This document shows, piece after piece, positions 33,320 to 44,002 of a stretch of DNA of 64,000 nucleotides. The stretch covers positions 245,991-309,990 of the forward strand of contig JAJOHG010000037.1 in NCBI GenBank assembly GCA_021029095.1, read 5' to 3'. Source of the stretch: Phellopilus nigrolimitatus. Its lineage: Eukaryota > Basidiomycota > Agaricomycetes > Hymenochaetales > Hymenochaetaceae. How positions within the stretch are numbered: position 1 is the first letter of the stretch; each line of letters begins with the position of its first letter. The notes beneath the pieces were generated by a model that worked only from the letters and a program-made list of their open reading frames with translations, was not told the origin of the DNA and ran no database searches. The position numbers and the translations under genes were made by a program.

Positions 33320-35760
33320 ATGCTTATGCTCGTCTTACACGTTTCTATAACCTGCTCTCTCCTCCTTCCCATCCTATACCTGTGGCGCCATTTCACGTCC
33401 AGTGTCCGCCATCTGAACGGTCCAGCAAGCCCCTCATTTTGGCGAGGTTGTTACCTTCTCTGTCTCGTCACTTTCGAGACTTCCACTAACCTCATCATAG
33501 GTAACCTTGGTCAGATCTATTCCCGGGACGGCTGGGCGTTCCATCGCAACATCGTGGAGAAGCACGGTGGAGCTGTCAAAATTCATGGTTTTCTCGGGGT
33601 AAGTAGACTGTCTCAAAGCATAAGACACTTTACTGATTTGAACTTGAGCAGTGTCATCAAATATACGTCTCTGACCCAAAAGCACTATACCACATTCTCG
33701 TCAAGGACGCATCCATATATGAGGAGACTTCGTGGTTTCTGGAGTGCGTATTCTGAGCAATACAGCTAACATCAATGACTGATGTTTTTGTTTTCCAGAG
33801 GAAACATGCTCGTCTTCGGACCCGGATTGTTGTCTACGACGGGTAAGCGAAAGTGCTCTCGTTCGATATGAAAAACGGGGTAACATGATCATATGCATAG
33901 GAGATCACCACCGTAAACAACGCAAGCTGCTTAATCCCGCATTCTCTGTCAAAAATATGCGCAACCTCACACCCATTTTCAACGCTGTCGTGCGAAAGGT
34001 GCGCTCTACTGCTCTCATTACTTAGAGATGTAGGTTGAAATTAATTATTTGTCTAGTTGAGCGATGCGATCATGCTGCAGACGAAAGAAGGAGCCGTGGA
34101 GATCGACATGCTCCTGTGGATGTCGCGAGCGGCACTCGAAATCGTTGGTATAGGGGGCCTTGGGACCTCAATCGATTCTCTCAGCCCGGACTCCAATTCT
34201 ATAACAACATATGGAAAGTCAATCAAAAATTTGATGTGAGCTATCTCCTTTCCTTGAAATATCTGTCTTACATATACGAATCCCGATGCTGTTATTTTCT
34301 GAAGTCCATGCGCGTTCCGGTTGAGCATGTTTCGTTTCTCAATTCCCCTCCTGGTGAAACTTGTTCCCGCGGGCCTCCGCCGTCTTCTGCTCGAAATAGC
34401 TCCATCACAGGACTTGCAGAATGTCAAAAATATCGTTGATGTCATGACTTCGACGTCAGACGGCATATACCGGCAGAAGCTTGCTTCCCTCGGGAATGGA
34501 AAAGAAACGGACTTGCCCCAGATTGGAGAAGGGAAAGATATTATGAGTATTCTGTGTGCGTGTGTTTATTGATGAGTTTCTTTGAATCCTTGCAAAGCTT
34601 ATGCTCAATCTTTCCTCGCAGTGAAAGCGAATACATTGGCTTCTGTTAACGATCGTCTTCCGGAAAGCCAACTCATTGCGCAGATGAGGTACACCTTAAA
34701 TGTTTCCTTGCTTGTCTTATTTAACACTTTATTTTCATAGCACATTCATGTTTGCAGGTCACGACACGACATCGAGTGCCCTCTCGCAGATCTTGTACTG
34801 CCTTGCATCGCACCAAGAGGAACAAGAGAGACTTCGGTGCGAGATTGTATCGTCTGGCATCGTTGGTGGCGAGGAAGTTGTCTATGATGATCTTATGGCT
34901 CTCCCATATTTGGATGCTGTCTGCCGCGAAACGCTGCGAGTGTGGGTGTGAACCGATCTGCAAAAAGCGCGCTCAGTCCTTACTGACAATTTCTTGATCG
35001 ATATCAGCCATCCTCCCATTAATTTCATGGCGCGCACGTACGCTACTATTTTCCTTTTCTTCATGATGCTATATTTAGAAACTTCATGATTTGTTAGCGC
35101 TTGCAAAGATGCCATCCTCCCGCTTGGCATGCCATGCAAGTCCACAGACGGTCTCTCCGAAATTGATCACTTGTGTATCCGCAAGGGCCAGAACCTCATC
35201 GTCGCTTTCGGGTCCACCAACAGGCTGAAAGCGGTTTGGGGCGAGGATGCGTACGAGTGGAAGCCGGAGCGATGGTTGAAGCCACTCCCGAAATCTGTGG
35301 CTGACGCACACATTGCTGGTATCTACTCCTCATTGTGAGTTGTTTGAAAACTCTCTTTACTTGAAGGTCGAAAGGCTTATGAAAGTAGAATGACGTTCAG
35401 TGCAGGGCCTCGATCGTGCATGTGAGTCTAATAGCAGACTACCGTGCATGCTTATCCATTGACTTTTTTCCATAGAGGGTTCAAGTATGCTGAGCTGGAA
35501 ATGAGTGAGCCCTTTCTTGTGAGTCTCTTACTGGTCCGAGACACTCAAGGTCAACAGAAATTATCCTCGCTGTTCTTCTCAAGTCGTTTAAATTTGAGCT
35601 CCCCGATGGCAAGAATATCATCTGGCATCTCGGTGGAATCCAGACACCAAATGTTAGTGGGGAAGAATCACAGACGCCGCACATGCCGCTCAGGGTATCG
35701 AGGGTTCTGAGTCCGTCAGAGGGCCTTGAGTCCAGACTCGCACATTGCAGAGCGCCATAG
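33320..35760 (+). CDS. Cytochrome P450 monooxygenase
   Basis: Membrane-anchored haem monooxygenase; the substrate cannot be told. Fourteen exons (33320-33446, 33501-33598, 33652-33743, 33799-33842, 33901-33998, 34057-34235, 34305-34555, 34622-34688, 34741-34941, 35008-35037, 35098-35334, 35389-35421, 35476-35504, 35558-35760) join in phase to 562 residues. Seen: an N-terminal hydrophobic anchor with LLLPILYLW, the helix-C motif HRKQRKLLNPAF, I-helix AGHDTTS (324-330), EXXR ETLR (382-385), the PERW-type motif KPERWLKP, and the haem loop FSAGPRSCIGFKYAELE with Cys485. Every catalytic motif is present, so the enzyme should be functional. Several exons are 29-44 nt. The type resembles the large Agaricomycete families of clan-3-like P450s, but I do not assign a CYP number. 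No terpene or polyketide core gene is nearby. Confidence 0.93.
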
Positions 35761-36884
35761 GTATCAGAATTCATCCAATAGTAGTTTCTTTTGTGTATTT
35801 AAAATATTTCACGAGAGAGCATAGTCTCGGCGACCATTGACATGGAGTTTCTACAGCAGTTTAACATGAACATTGACAAAAACAGAAAAGAAAACAAATG
35901 AAACCACAAAAAGCCTACGTAAAACTACTTGTTACAGTACATTACGTATGTGTTATGTAAACAAATCGGATCTCCTTGTGTTTACAAGGCTTTGGAGCTT
36001 TGCAATGTGTGTATTTTTTTTTTCTGATAAGTGGAACCCACAGTTGCTTTCTCTTTGTTTGCTTGGTCAAATGCTTAATCTCGTGGACGCAACCGGCATC
36101 GGCTACTACACTCAAAGCAAAGCATGGACAATCCGATGGCTACCAGCTGCATTCCGGATGGATCTGTGTGGGTTTGAAATGCGCTCTCAGCTTAGATTCT
36201 TTTCATTTATTGCTCGCTTACGACTCATAAAACTGATTTGGTCTGCCCTTGACTTCGTCCCGCCTCGTTGTCCGCTTTCGGTTATCATATGTCGCAAATC
36301 TCCGTATCAGGAAAGGCTTGTAGCTTCAAAAATTTGCTAGAAAGTCGCTCTGCCCCAAGATCGCGCCTTACAAGGTCAACGGAAACCTGATATTTCTTAT
36401 CAAGAATCTCTTGACTTCCCTCCCTTTCAGACCTTGTACGGAGACGCGGCGTGCCTCTTTTTTCTTTGGACCTCGTTTAGTTCTCCGCTTCCTAAGTGAA
36501 AGAATTATGGTCGCCTTTGCGATCCATTCAGATTCTCCGCCTCGTGCCTTTCCTTTAATAACTCAGCAAGCTCGAACAGCTGGGCCAAACCTTCCAGGAC
36601 AGGAAAAGATGCATGACCCAAGCTCTTTGATTTCCTCAGGGCTTCGCCCTTTCAACAAGTCACAAAGCGTATGGTGATTATAGCGCGTTGTTTTCCTTTC
36701 TTGGGTCCGTACTCTACGACGGTGACTGTCAATGCGCGTCGCGACAGCAGTAGAAAAGCAGCAGCTATGGACATCCACCGCTCAAGACCAACAGCATCAG
36801 ACTACCCCTCAACTCCATTTGCTCAGGCATCAATACTCGTCACCTCGAGAATCATCGCCTCCAGAACGCTAGTTTTTGACAGAG
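35761..36884. other. Intergenic region, no feature recognised
   Basis: About 1.1 kb between the P450 stop and the HMG-box gene. Left part is A/T-rich (35860-35960). Forward frames at 35873-36340 and 36411-36677 show no motif. A forward frame beginning 36671 overlaps the HMG gene start in another phase and cannot be joined to the HMG box, so it is not used. Confidence 0.5.
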
Positions 36885-38155
36885 ATGCCGCGCTTTCGCA
36901 ATACCACCTCGTCGATCATCCAGGACACGCCAAGTTTAGGTATGTCGACGCGTCAACATCAGTATTTACTACTGTGGGTCCCCAGTACTGAAGTCCATCA
37001 CAGATCTGCGTTCCCACCACCGTCTCAACGATGATACAAGCGCGTCAATCGGAAGTCCCGAAAGCTTCCCTAACGAGCGCTCTAGCAAGGACGATGTCTG
37101 TGCTTCACCGTCTCTGACACAACAGCCCACACCGCACTACACTCCATCACCTCTTTCTCGCTCTGCCAGGCTCCCGTCCCCGACTTCTCCGACTGACACA
37201 CCATATAGACGGAAGCACGCGTCGAGCACGAATGTCACGGGTCATATACCACGCCCGCGCAACGCGTTCATCCTCTTTCGCTCGCACGCACTCGCGAATG
37301 GACTCGTTGACATCGTGCAGCAGAACGAGGCCTCGCGCGAGATCGCTAGACTATGGCGCGGCGCAGCGTCTGAGACGCGTACTCGCTTTGAAGGGCTTGC
37401 ATTCGAGGAGAAGCAGCGTCATGCGGCGGCACATCCGGACTACAAGTACGCGCCGAAGAAGGTTGGATGTGTGATGACGGCGCCGGCGAAGACGAAAGTG
37501 GCGAGTACGAGGAGGGAGAGGAAGAAGTCGACGTCGCTGCCAAAGGGCGTCAACACACATCCACGTCCTCCACCGATCAAGATCAAGCGTACGATTCCAA
37601 CTCCTGACCCAACACCCGAGCCATCGCCCGAACCTATGGAGGTTGATAGCGATGTCGATGAAGATTCAGAGGAGGATGCTCAGCTGTACGATCTGTTCTC
37701 CGGTGTTTTCGAGTCCATACCGAAGCCCAATATGCGCGTGAGTGCCTATAACTTACGCCTGTCCTTTAACTAATCATTCCCCGCAATAGGTCGTCGATGG
37801 AGAGGAGATATGCATTCCCGAATTCTCATATCCCAGTGAGGACAGTCACCTCGTCATTGACAGTGGACGAGTACCATGCCTCGCTTCCAGCTCGTTCTAC
37901 TCTCCAACGGCTGTGCAAGGTGTGCGCGTGCGCAATGTAGCGTCCGGCTCCATCGAAGACGAGCGTAACCCGAACGAGCATTTCCTTCGTCCGACCGCTC
38001 CCATCTGGCACGCCGAGGCGGACTTTAACTACTGGGACGATCCGATGATGACAACTGATTCTTCAAGAGCCTATGATCCGTGCAGCTCAATGGGCACGAT
38101 CGATGTGGCCGCTGAGCAGAGGGCGCTGACCGTGTTTCTCGATGACAGCTTCTGA
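36885..38155 (+). CDS. HMG-box (MATA_HMG class) transcription factor
   Basis: Sequence-specific DNA-binding protein expected in the nucleus. Three exons (36885-36939, 36986-37737, 37790-38155) join in phase to 390 residues. The HMG box lies at about 107-175: PRPRNAFILFRSHAL, EASREIARLWRGAA, RFEGLAFEEKQRHAAAHPDYKYAPKK. This is the single-box, fungal sexual-regulator class with the PRPxNAFILFR signature. Upstream is a Ser/Pro/Thr-rich region; downstream are a basic stretch (TRRERKKS), a Pro-rich stretch, an acidic stretch (VDSDVDEDSEEDA) and a C-terminal half with no known domain. I chose the ATG at 36885 because only its frame splices in phase through the 46-nt intron into the box. Members control mating, pheromone response or fruiting in other basidiomycetes; no mating-type homeodomain or pheromone genes are nearby. 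Confidence 0.88.
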
Positions 38156-38649
38156 ACGCTTTCGGTGCTATGTATCTCTGCATGCTTCTTTCTCGCCATA
38201 CACGCTTTCTTCCCTCATTAGACTGTCTCATTAGGCCGTAATCGCCCTTCATCCTTTTCCTCCCTTCAATTCGACATGCACCTTCATACGTACTATGATT
38301 TTCCGCAGATATATTTTCTGCATCTATTATATCGCCAATGTTCTGTACACAGTTGTAACGCTTCTAGACTTTCACACCATTCTCATCATGTAACTGTTTA
38401 CGTTCGATCCATTCCTTTCGATTACTGTCCTTGTTTCTGATCGTCCTGAAAGTCAGTTCCGTATTATGACAATACCATAAAGTAGGCGTCCACTATTGCA
38501 AACAATAAAAGCTGGAATACAAACCCAAGTGAAATGCAAGTTAAAGCGATAGAGTTGGTATCATGAGTCAAACGTCGAATAGACCATTCTGAGCTAGAAA
38601 GGAGAGCCACATATCTCGACATCAGAGCGAACAGGCTCGGAGATTGTGG
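38156..38649. other. Convergent intergenic region
   Basis: About 500 bp between two gene 3' ends, the HMG-box gene (+) and the DUF6533 gene (-). CT/AT-rich, with AATAAAAG near 38502. No gene. Confidence 0.5.
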
Positions 38650-40281
38650 CTATTTCAAGAGAAGTCGGCCATAAAATGGTTGTAATCGAAGGGACTGTAT
38701 GCGTGAGAGAATCGTATAGGCCCCGAATGCGGAGAAGGAGGCGATTGCAGAGTATGCTGTGAAAACCCACTTGCGCGCTGGAAGGATAGAATTCAAATCG
38801 AAGACAATGGTTAAGAGAAGGGAAAAACTTACGCGAGTAGGAAATTGCAAATTGTCGGCGGCAGGACGCGCATGACGATCGCGTTGGTCACGGAGGTAGC
38901 TAGCGAATATTAGCATGCATGAAAGCTTCTTGAATGGAAAAACGCATACCCAGTATTACAAGATAATAGAGAGTCCCTAATCAATGTTCAGTCTTGCCCT
39001 ACCACGAAAACGATCAAAAGCGCGTACCATCCTTCAGCATTGCTCTCATCATGAGAGACTGTGGTATGTCAACTAGAAATTTAAGTCAGACACTTTTTGT
39101 AAAGCAAACGTCCACGACTAACGTATTTTCACTAATAATACAGCTAGAGCAACTGATGACAGTAAACAGTTAGGTGTTAGTAGCATATTGTCTAATAGGA
39201 TTTGAGGAAACGAGCACTTGTCTCAGAGACTATGAGAAGAGCAAATGTCGGCCAAACCTTCTTCCCATCCAAACTCAGGATACATCCAGCCGAACAGCCG
39301 GGAATTTCCAAGACTGCCATCGGATAACAGAAATTGGCTCCGTCTCCACAAAGAAAGAAAGCGAATTCACCATTAGCGGTTCCTATATATCCGGAAACGA
39401 AATATGCTGATCCTGCCAAGATAACCTTGATACCAACAAGTAAATGAGACAATCTAACAAGTTTATAGATGGCAAGTAATACAACGTACCGCAAGAGTCG
39501 CAAATAGCACAATAAATATTCGTCGTCGTCCGCCCCAGACAGCATATGCTCGGGTGAAAAGAATAACTAACGTGCGTAAGTACATCTTACTATATCCGAT
39601 TTTATTGAACACACTTACATTCCGCAATACTAACGCCTGCTTGACATATACCTTTTCCCGATCCATGAGTATTTATCGTAAACAAAATACAACTATGGAT
39701 TACGAACTGGTGGATACGACGAAACTCGGTTTGCATAACTAGCGAATATGCAACATCAGTATCTTTCATGTTGTCAAACATGGCGGTAGGCGACTCACTT
39801 GTGGATACTTGGCAGGATCGATCCAGACGAACACTAATTCTTCGTAGTTAGGCGCGCGTTGTTCATCATAGGGATTTTATCATTCACCAAGGACAAGACC
39901 TGGTAAGGCAATGAGAGGAAGGTAACGGTTTAGTAGGAATACAATTTTAACGGCATTCAATCGAGAGGGCCAAATAAGCCGTTTTTCATCACTGAGCGTG
40001 ATGAGGTAGTCATATACCTACTCATACATCATGAGCTTCGAGAAGAAAGACTCGGCAGCTACCCACCACTAAAGCTAGCGCCACCACTGTCAATTGTATG
40101 GTTATTATAATCTCGCAGAAAAGTGACTCAAGTAACGTTTCTGACCTGCTGCATACTAAGTCCGATCTATTAGCTAAGCCTAACCATGTCGAGAAGAAAT
40201 ATTACAACTCACGCGAACGATGTTAATGTTGTGTAAGAGATCTATTTGATCCTGCGCGGCCAGTGAGCCCGTTTCGCTCAT
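38650..40281 (-). CDS. DUF6533-domain multi-pass membrane protein
   Basis: Basidiomycete-specific integral membrane family of unknown function. Start ATG at 40281 gives MSETGSLAAQDQIDLLHNIN; exon 1 is 40213-40281. Exon 2 is a 10-nt microexon (40146-40155), exon 3 is 20 nt (40067-40086), and exon 4 ends upstream at 40017 with the DUF6533 core YDYLITLSDEKRLIWPS followed by LNAVKIVFLLNRYLPL. Later exons give ILFTRAYAVWGGRRRIFIVL, VILAGSAYFVSGY, KKVWPTFALLIVSET, SLMMRAMLKDGTLYYLVIL, TSVTNAIVMRVLPP and ARKWVFTAYSAIASFSAF, ending with a TAG at 38650. Most junctions are in phase; the stretch 39700-39900 (second extracellular loop) has two possible splice paths and is unresolved. Topology resembles a seven-helix protein. 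The start lies 220 bp from a putative small divergent gene. Confidence 0.82.
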
Positions 40282-40503
40282 GTCTGCGACATGGACAAAA
40301 GATTGTCGGTGCAGGTTAAATACCTCCACCAAAAGATTGGCCATCGGCGAACACAAGCATTGCCTTGCTTTTGTCCCCTTTCCGCTGATTCCTGTGTCAC
40401 GCAATGTTTTGAGAGAGTTATTGTCCGAGCTTCTTTCAGCCACCGCCTTGTATTTCGAGTAGTCCTGACAATATTGACCATCACTTACCCATCACTCCAT
40501 CAG

Positions 40504-40771
40504 ATGTCGGCTGATGCAAACGAGAATCCTGCTTCATGGCCACGCATTCCGGAGTAAGTGGTGACTGTGAAACATTGGAAAAGCTTTCCTGATTTACAGC
40601 ACACAGGTGCTGAAGCAGGGGCTCGGGTTAATCGGTACTTCGTACTTGTTTTGTATACATTCAGATTCCGCCTTGACGCGCATGTGGCTAAGTCTGACGC
40701 GTCTCCCAATCCTAACGCGTCGACGCGTCGTCCAAATTCCAAATAGAAAACGACCTGCACCTTCGAATTAG
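40504..40771 (+). CDS. Putative small three-exon gene, unknown
   Basis: ATG at 40504 starts MSADANENPASWPRIPD. A GTAAGT donor follows at 40554 and a TTACAG acceptor ends at 40599. Exon 2 is 40600-40634, then a GTACTT donor and an ATTCAG acceptor ending at 40664, then exon 3 at 40665-40771. The three exons are in phase and give 63 residues ending at TAG. The second half is basic (LTRRRVVQIPNRKRP). The evidence is only the coincidence of an ATG, two consensus introns and an open frame; no family is recognised. It may be the 5' part of a longer gene or a chance pattern. Confidence 0.3.
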
Positions 40772-41050
40772 GGCAGGTACTTACGTTGTCTCTAAGCTCA
40801 TTTTCTCCCATCAATGATCCGAACTTTTGCAAGGCAGACCAGGAAGATCGGTATTCTTCAAATAGAAATAGCCCACGGAGCCTCGGATGATGTCGAAATG
40901 CTCAAGTTGCGTTTGATTCATCCCGGGGAGTTGAGAAAAGGCCGGACTAGTCGTAGAGTAGCATTAATGAATTCACGGGCACGTTGATAGACACCACTTA
41001 AACTTTGTCACATTCTATTTACCTTCGGAAGTCGTAATCTTTCTCCGTGC

Positions 41051-42420
41051 TTAGTCAAACAACGATCCCCCATCCAGGATGATCTGAAGGGAGCAAATAT
41101 GTAAGTAGCTAAAACCATCTTTGATCAGTAAGATTTCAGAGGTATACGCACGCTCTGGCCTGCAAAGAGAGTAAGATGTATTCATATAAATATCACCACC
41201 GTGTCTGCAGCACTATGCATAAGGAGGACACGCACCAGTAACAAAAGCCGCTTCCTTTGTAACCAAAAAGGAGACGAGCGCAGCGACGTCGTCGGGCGTA
41301 CCGAGTCTTCCCACAGGCCTATCTTCTCCCAACTGAAACAATCGATGAAACATTCCAACACCTACGTTGAGTGCATTGCCCGACCACCGACGAGTTGCAG
41401 AGGACGTACGCTTTCAGACCACGAGCGCCTCGGGGCGCCTGACTGCTTTGTATAGAACTCGTCAAATTTACCGACTGCGAGACGAAATAAATTTAGATCA
41501 GGTAGGACACCGCAATGCACAGCTATACATACGGAAAGTAGTATCGATTGGACCGGGCGCGTATGCATTCACCGTGATGCCGTATTTACCGAGCTCAAGT
41601 GCTGTAGGGCTGAATCTGAGTACTTCTCAACGATAGAATGGAGGAAAACTCCAGACAGACCAGCACTCTGAGTGAGACCTCTAACGGCGAATTTAGAAGC
41701 GGCGTAAACAGAGGCATTAGCCTGTCCTAAATTACCGGAGCTCGGGTTTATATACATGCTTGAAGCTGAAAGTTGCTATCCATACCTTGTTTGCTGGCCG
41801 TTGAAGCCGCCCCTTAGGTTTCGCTGAGAATGCGATCACAATCAAGATCCAGATTTCCTTTCTTACCGATGATCCTGCCTCCTCGGCCTTGCTTGATCAT
41901 CTGAATCGCTGCATGCTTATAGCAGAGCATCGACCCTCTAACGTTTACGCTGAAGATCCGATCCCATTTGTCGACTTCCACTGGGAAGCAAGCGTCAACT
42001 TATCCCGAGAGAATAAAGCACGTTCTAGTTCTGGACTCACTTTCAGTCAAGACACTGTGATGCACAATTCCAGCATTTGCGACCATCTTCGTATTGTGTT
42101 TTACGTTAATGTCAACCAAGATGGTCCTCAGTGTCGCAGAATCGAGTTTCGTAGCTTACTACATCAAGCCCTCCGAGCTCCTCTACGGTCTTGTTTACAA
42201 GTTCCTGGACGTCTTCCTCCCTGCTCACATCCCCGAACACTGTCAAAACTTTCCGCCCTCTCTGAGTAATTGTGTCTGCAACATCTTCGAGGTTCTGCTT
42301 GTTCGACGGAATGTCGTTCAGACTGACGTCATATCCATCAGCTGCGAGGCGCAATGCGATTCCGCGCCCGATACCCTGACCAGAGCCAGTGACGATAGCG
42401 ACGCCTTTGATCGAAGACAT
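41051..42420 (-). CDS. Short-chain dehydrogenase/reductase, acetoin/diacetyl-reductase-like
   Basis: Soluble NAD(P)-dependent oxidoreductase with a Rossmann fold. The start ATG at 42418-42420 opens MSSIKGVAIVTGSGQGIGRG (TGxxxGIG cofactor loop). Exon 1 ends at 42160 with EELGGLDV. Later exons give MVANAGIV (NAG motif), WDRIFSVNVRGSMLCYKHAA, MIKQGRGGRIIG, GAASTASKQ (catalytic Ser region), YAASKFAVRGLTQSA (Tyr and Lys of YxxxK), ALELGKYGITVNAYAPGPID, GEDRPVGRLGTPDDVAALVSFL, and finally IILDGGSLFD ending at TAA (41051-41053). One exon, GCCAGAGC near 41155, is only 8 nt. NDIP after the second strand and the overall pattern resemble bacterial BudC/ButA and fungal diacetyl reductases, so a small diketone or hydroxyketone substrate is a reasonable but unproven guess. 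All catalytic residues are present. Confidence 0.88.
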
Positions 42421-43053
42421 GTGGTTGTATGATTGTAGAAAGATACGCAACAAGGAGTCAGGTAGAGACCAGAAGAAGCTTCCGACTCGGAGTCTGCTGA
42501 GTGGATCCAAACTCCACGGACTGTTTTTATCCTTCTGAAGTTCAGATTCCCACTCCGATAAATTTGGCCGACACGAACTTCCCTAGCATCGGCGACAGAG
42601 ATGAGTGCTTGCTGCATACTGTCGTACATCGGCTAAGGCGCAGATTTTGTAAAGTGAAGTCACTTCACATTCGGACCGAGATTGCCGACTGCCTCACTCG
42701 CTTAGCAAATCGACATTTCGGTTATACAAATCCCGGGCTGCGTTCGCCATTTCTTATTTCTATTTCTAGTCTACTGAAAACAGAACTAAGATCTCTTTGA
42801 AGTCGAAAATTCTAGAAGTCATGGAACATGATCTTTACTTCCACCTCCTCGCTGACTCACGGATTCTGCTCGACCACTATTGACAAAATATCATCGCAGC
42901 CAGGAAAACAAACTTTTAGTAGGCCCTTCTCGTGTATCAGTTATCTCTTCCTGGATTTTGCCTTTCGTTTACGGACTCGAGAACATCAAGAGGAGCGATG
43001 TCGATGACGCCGAGTGAGCTACGCTGCACAATACGTTTCTATTATTTGCCATG
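42421..43053. other. Intergenic region, no feature recognised
   Basis: About 630 bp between the SDR start and the MITE. The proximal 200 bp is the presumed SDR promoter. Short frames on both strands show no motif. Confidence 0.5.
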
Positions 43054-43307
43054 TATAGGTGGGTCAGAAAAGCCCTCGCTCCCCCTGACAAAGGAAAGCG
43101 GTTCCCGCCTGCATAGCAAACGATGCCGCGCCGTCGAACCATTACCTATGATATGCGGCCGTCTCAACGCATCCCGCATCCAAACATAATTAACAAGTAT
43201 GTATTGGATGTTTCTAATATGCATCTAAAGCAAAGATTACGCACAGTAAAGCTCTATTTGTCGTTCTTTTTGTGTAAACAAGGCAGACGGGAACTGCCTT
43301 CCCTTTG

Positions 43308-43340
<33 letters not shown>

Positions 43341-43354
43341 GAGACCCACCTGTA
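43054..43354. mobile_element. MITE, TACAGGTGGGT family, copy C, with 28-G tract
   Basis: Left end TATAGGTGGGTC, right end GACCCACCTGTA, 301 bp. The left arm continues to GCTCCCCCTGACAAAGGAAAGCGGTTCCCGCCTGCAT. The right arm is the inverse GGCAGACGGGAACTGCCTTCCCTTTGTTTAG and then a run of 28 G (43312-43339). The run stands where copies B and C(left) have a tract of 5-6 C, so it looks like an expansion of the TIR C/G tract. No coding capacity. TA at both ends fits a TA target. Confidence 0.82.
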
Positions 43355-44002
43355 GACAGAAGAGGTGAGGAACATTCTTCGACGAACGGTAAACGGGTAC
43401 ACGTCTGATTAAGTGCATCCGTATTTCAGGCAGAAGTCTGGCTGGTACGTCGCTGAAGAGCAATCTATCACCTATGAAATCAAACATCGGTCTCGACTTC
43501 TTAGCTATATGGTGGCTTCTTATTCCTGTTTTGAGGCGCCCCCGAAGGCCGTCCTCAATCTCGCCTGACGAGGGCCCTGCCTTGATATAAACAATATCCT
43601 ACAGAGGATATCCTTCGCATCATGAACGTTCAAGCTCAGATTCAACCAGCTCAGGTATCAAGCAGGCATCCTCGGGACCATCTGAACGGTAACGAGATAA
43701 TTTGTTGGTGTCATTGAAAGCCATCGTTTGGCCGTCGTAATATCCCTGCCTATCTACTAGTTTTGATATTTAAGATGTGTGGTACAAAGTGGTACATAGC
43801 TATGTAAGATGTGCGTTATACATTACGAAGGTGTTGTAGAAATACAAGGACGAGATGAATGGAAATGTGGATAGGGCTACAGAGGGTATATTGGTGTACA
43901 GGTAAGTCCAGCCGTCCAAGGGTGCCATTTCGCTGGCAGTGTGCACGCGAAGAATTGTCGAAAATTGCAGAAGTCCACGTAGCAGCAAAGGAGCACGAGA
44001 GG
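43355..44002. other. Intergenic region, no gene
   Basis: Roughly 650 bp after the MITE, containing the probable 3' UTR of the Kre9-like gene (minus strand). Nothing else recognised. Confidence 0.45.

Noticed and set aside
36671..36991. A 106-codon forward frame as the N-terminus of the HMG-box protein
   Set aside because: Its phase cannot be joined to the HMG exon through any GT-AG pair. The ATG at 36885 in another frame splices cleanly.
33320..42420. P450 plus SDR as a secondary-metabolite cluster
   Set aside because: They are about 5 kb apart with an HMG-box factor and a DUF6533 membrane protein between, and no terpene synthase, PKS, NRPS or transporter is present. Co-location alone is weak evidence.
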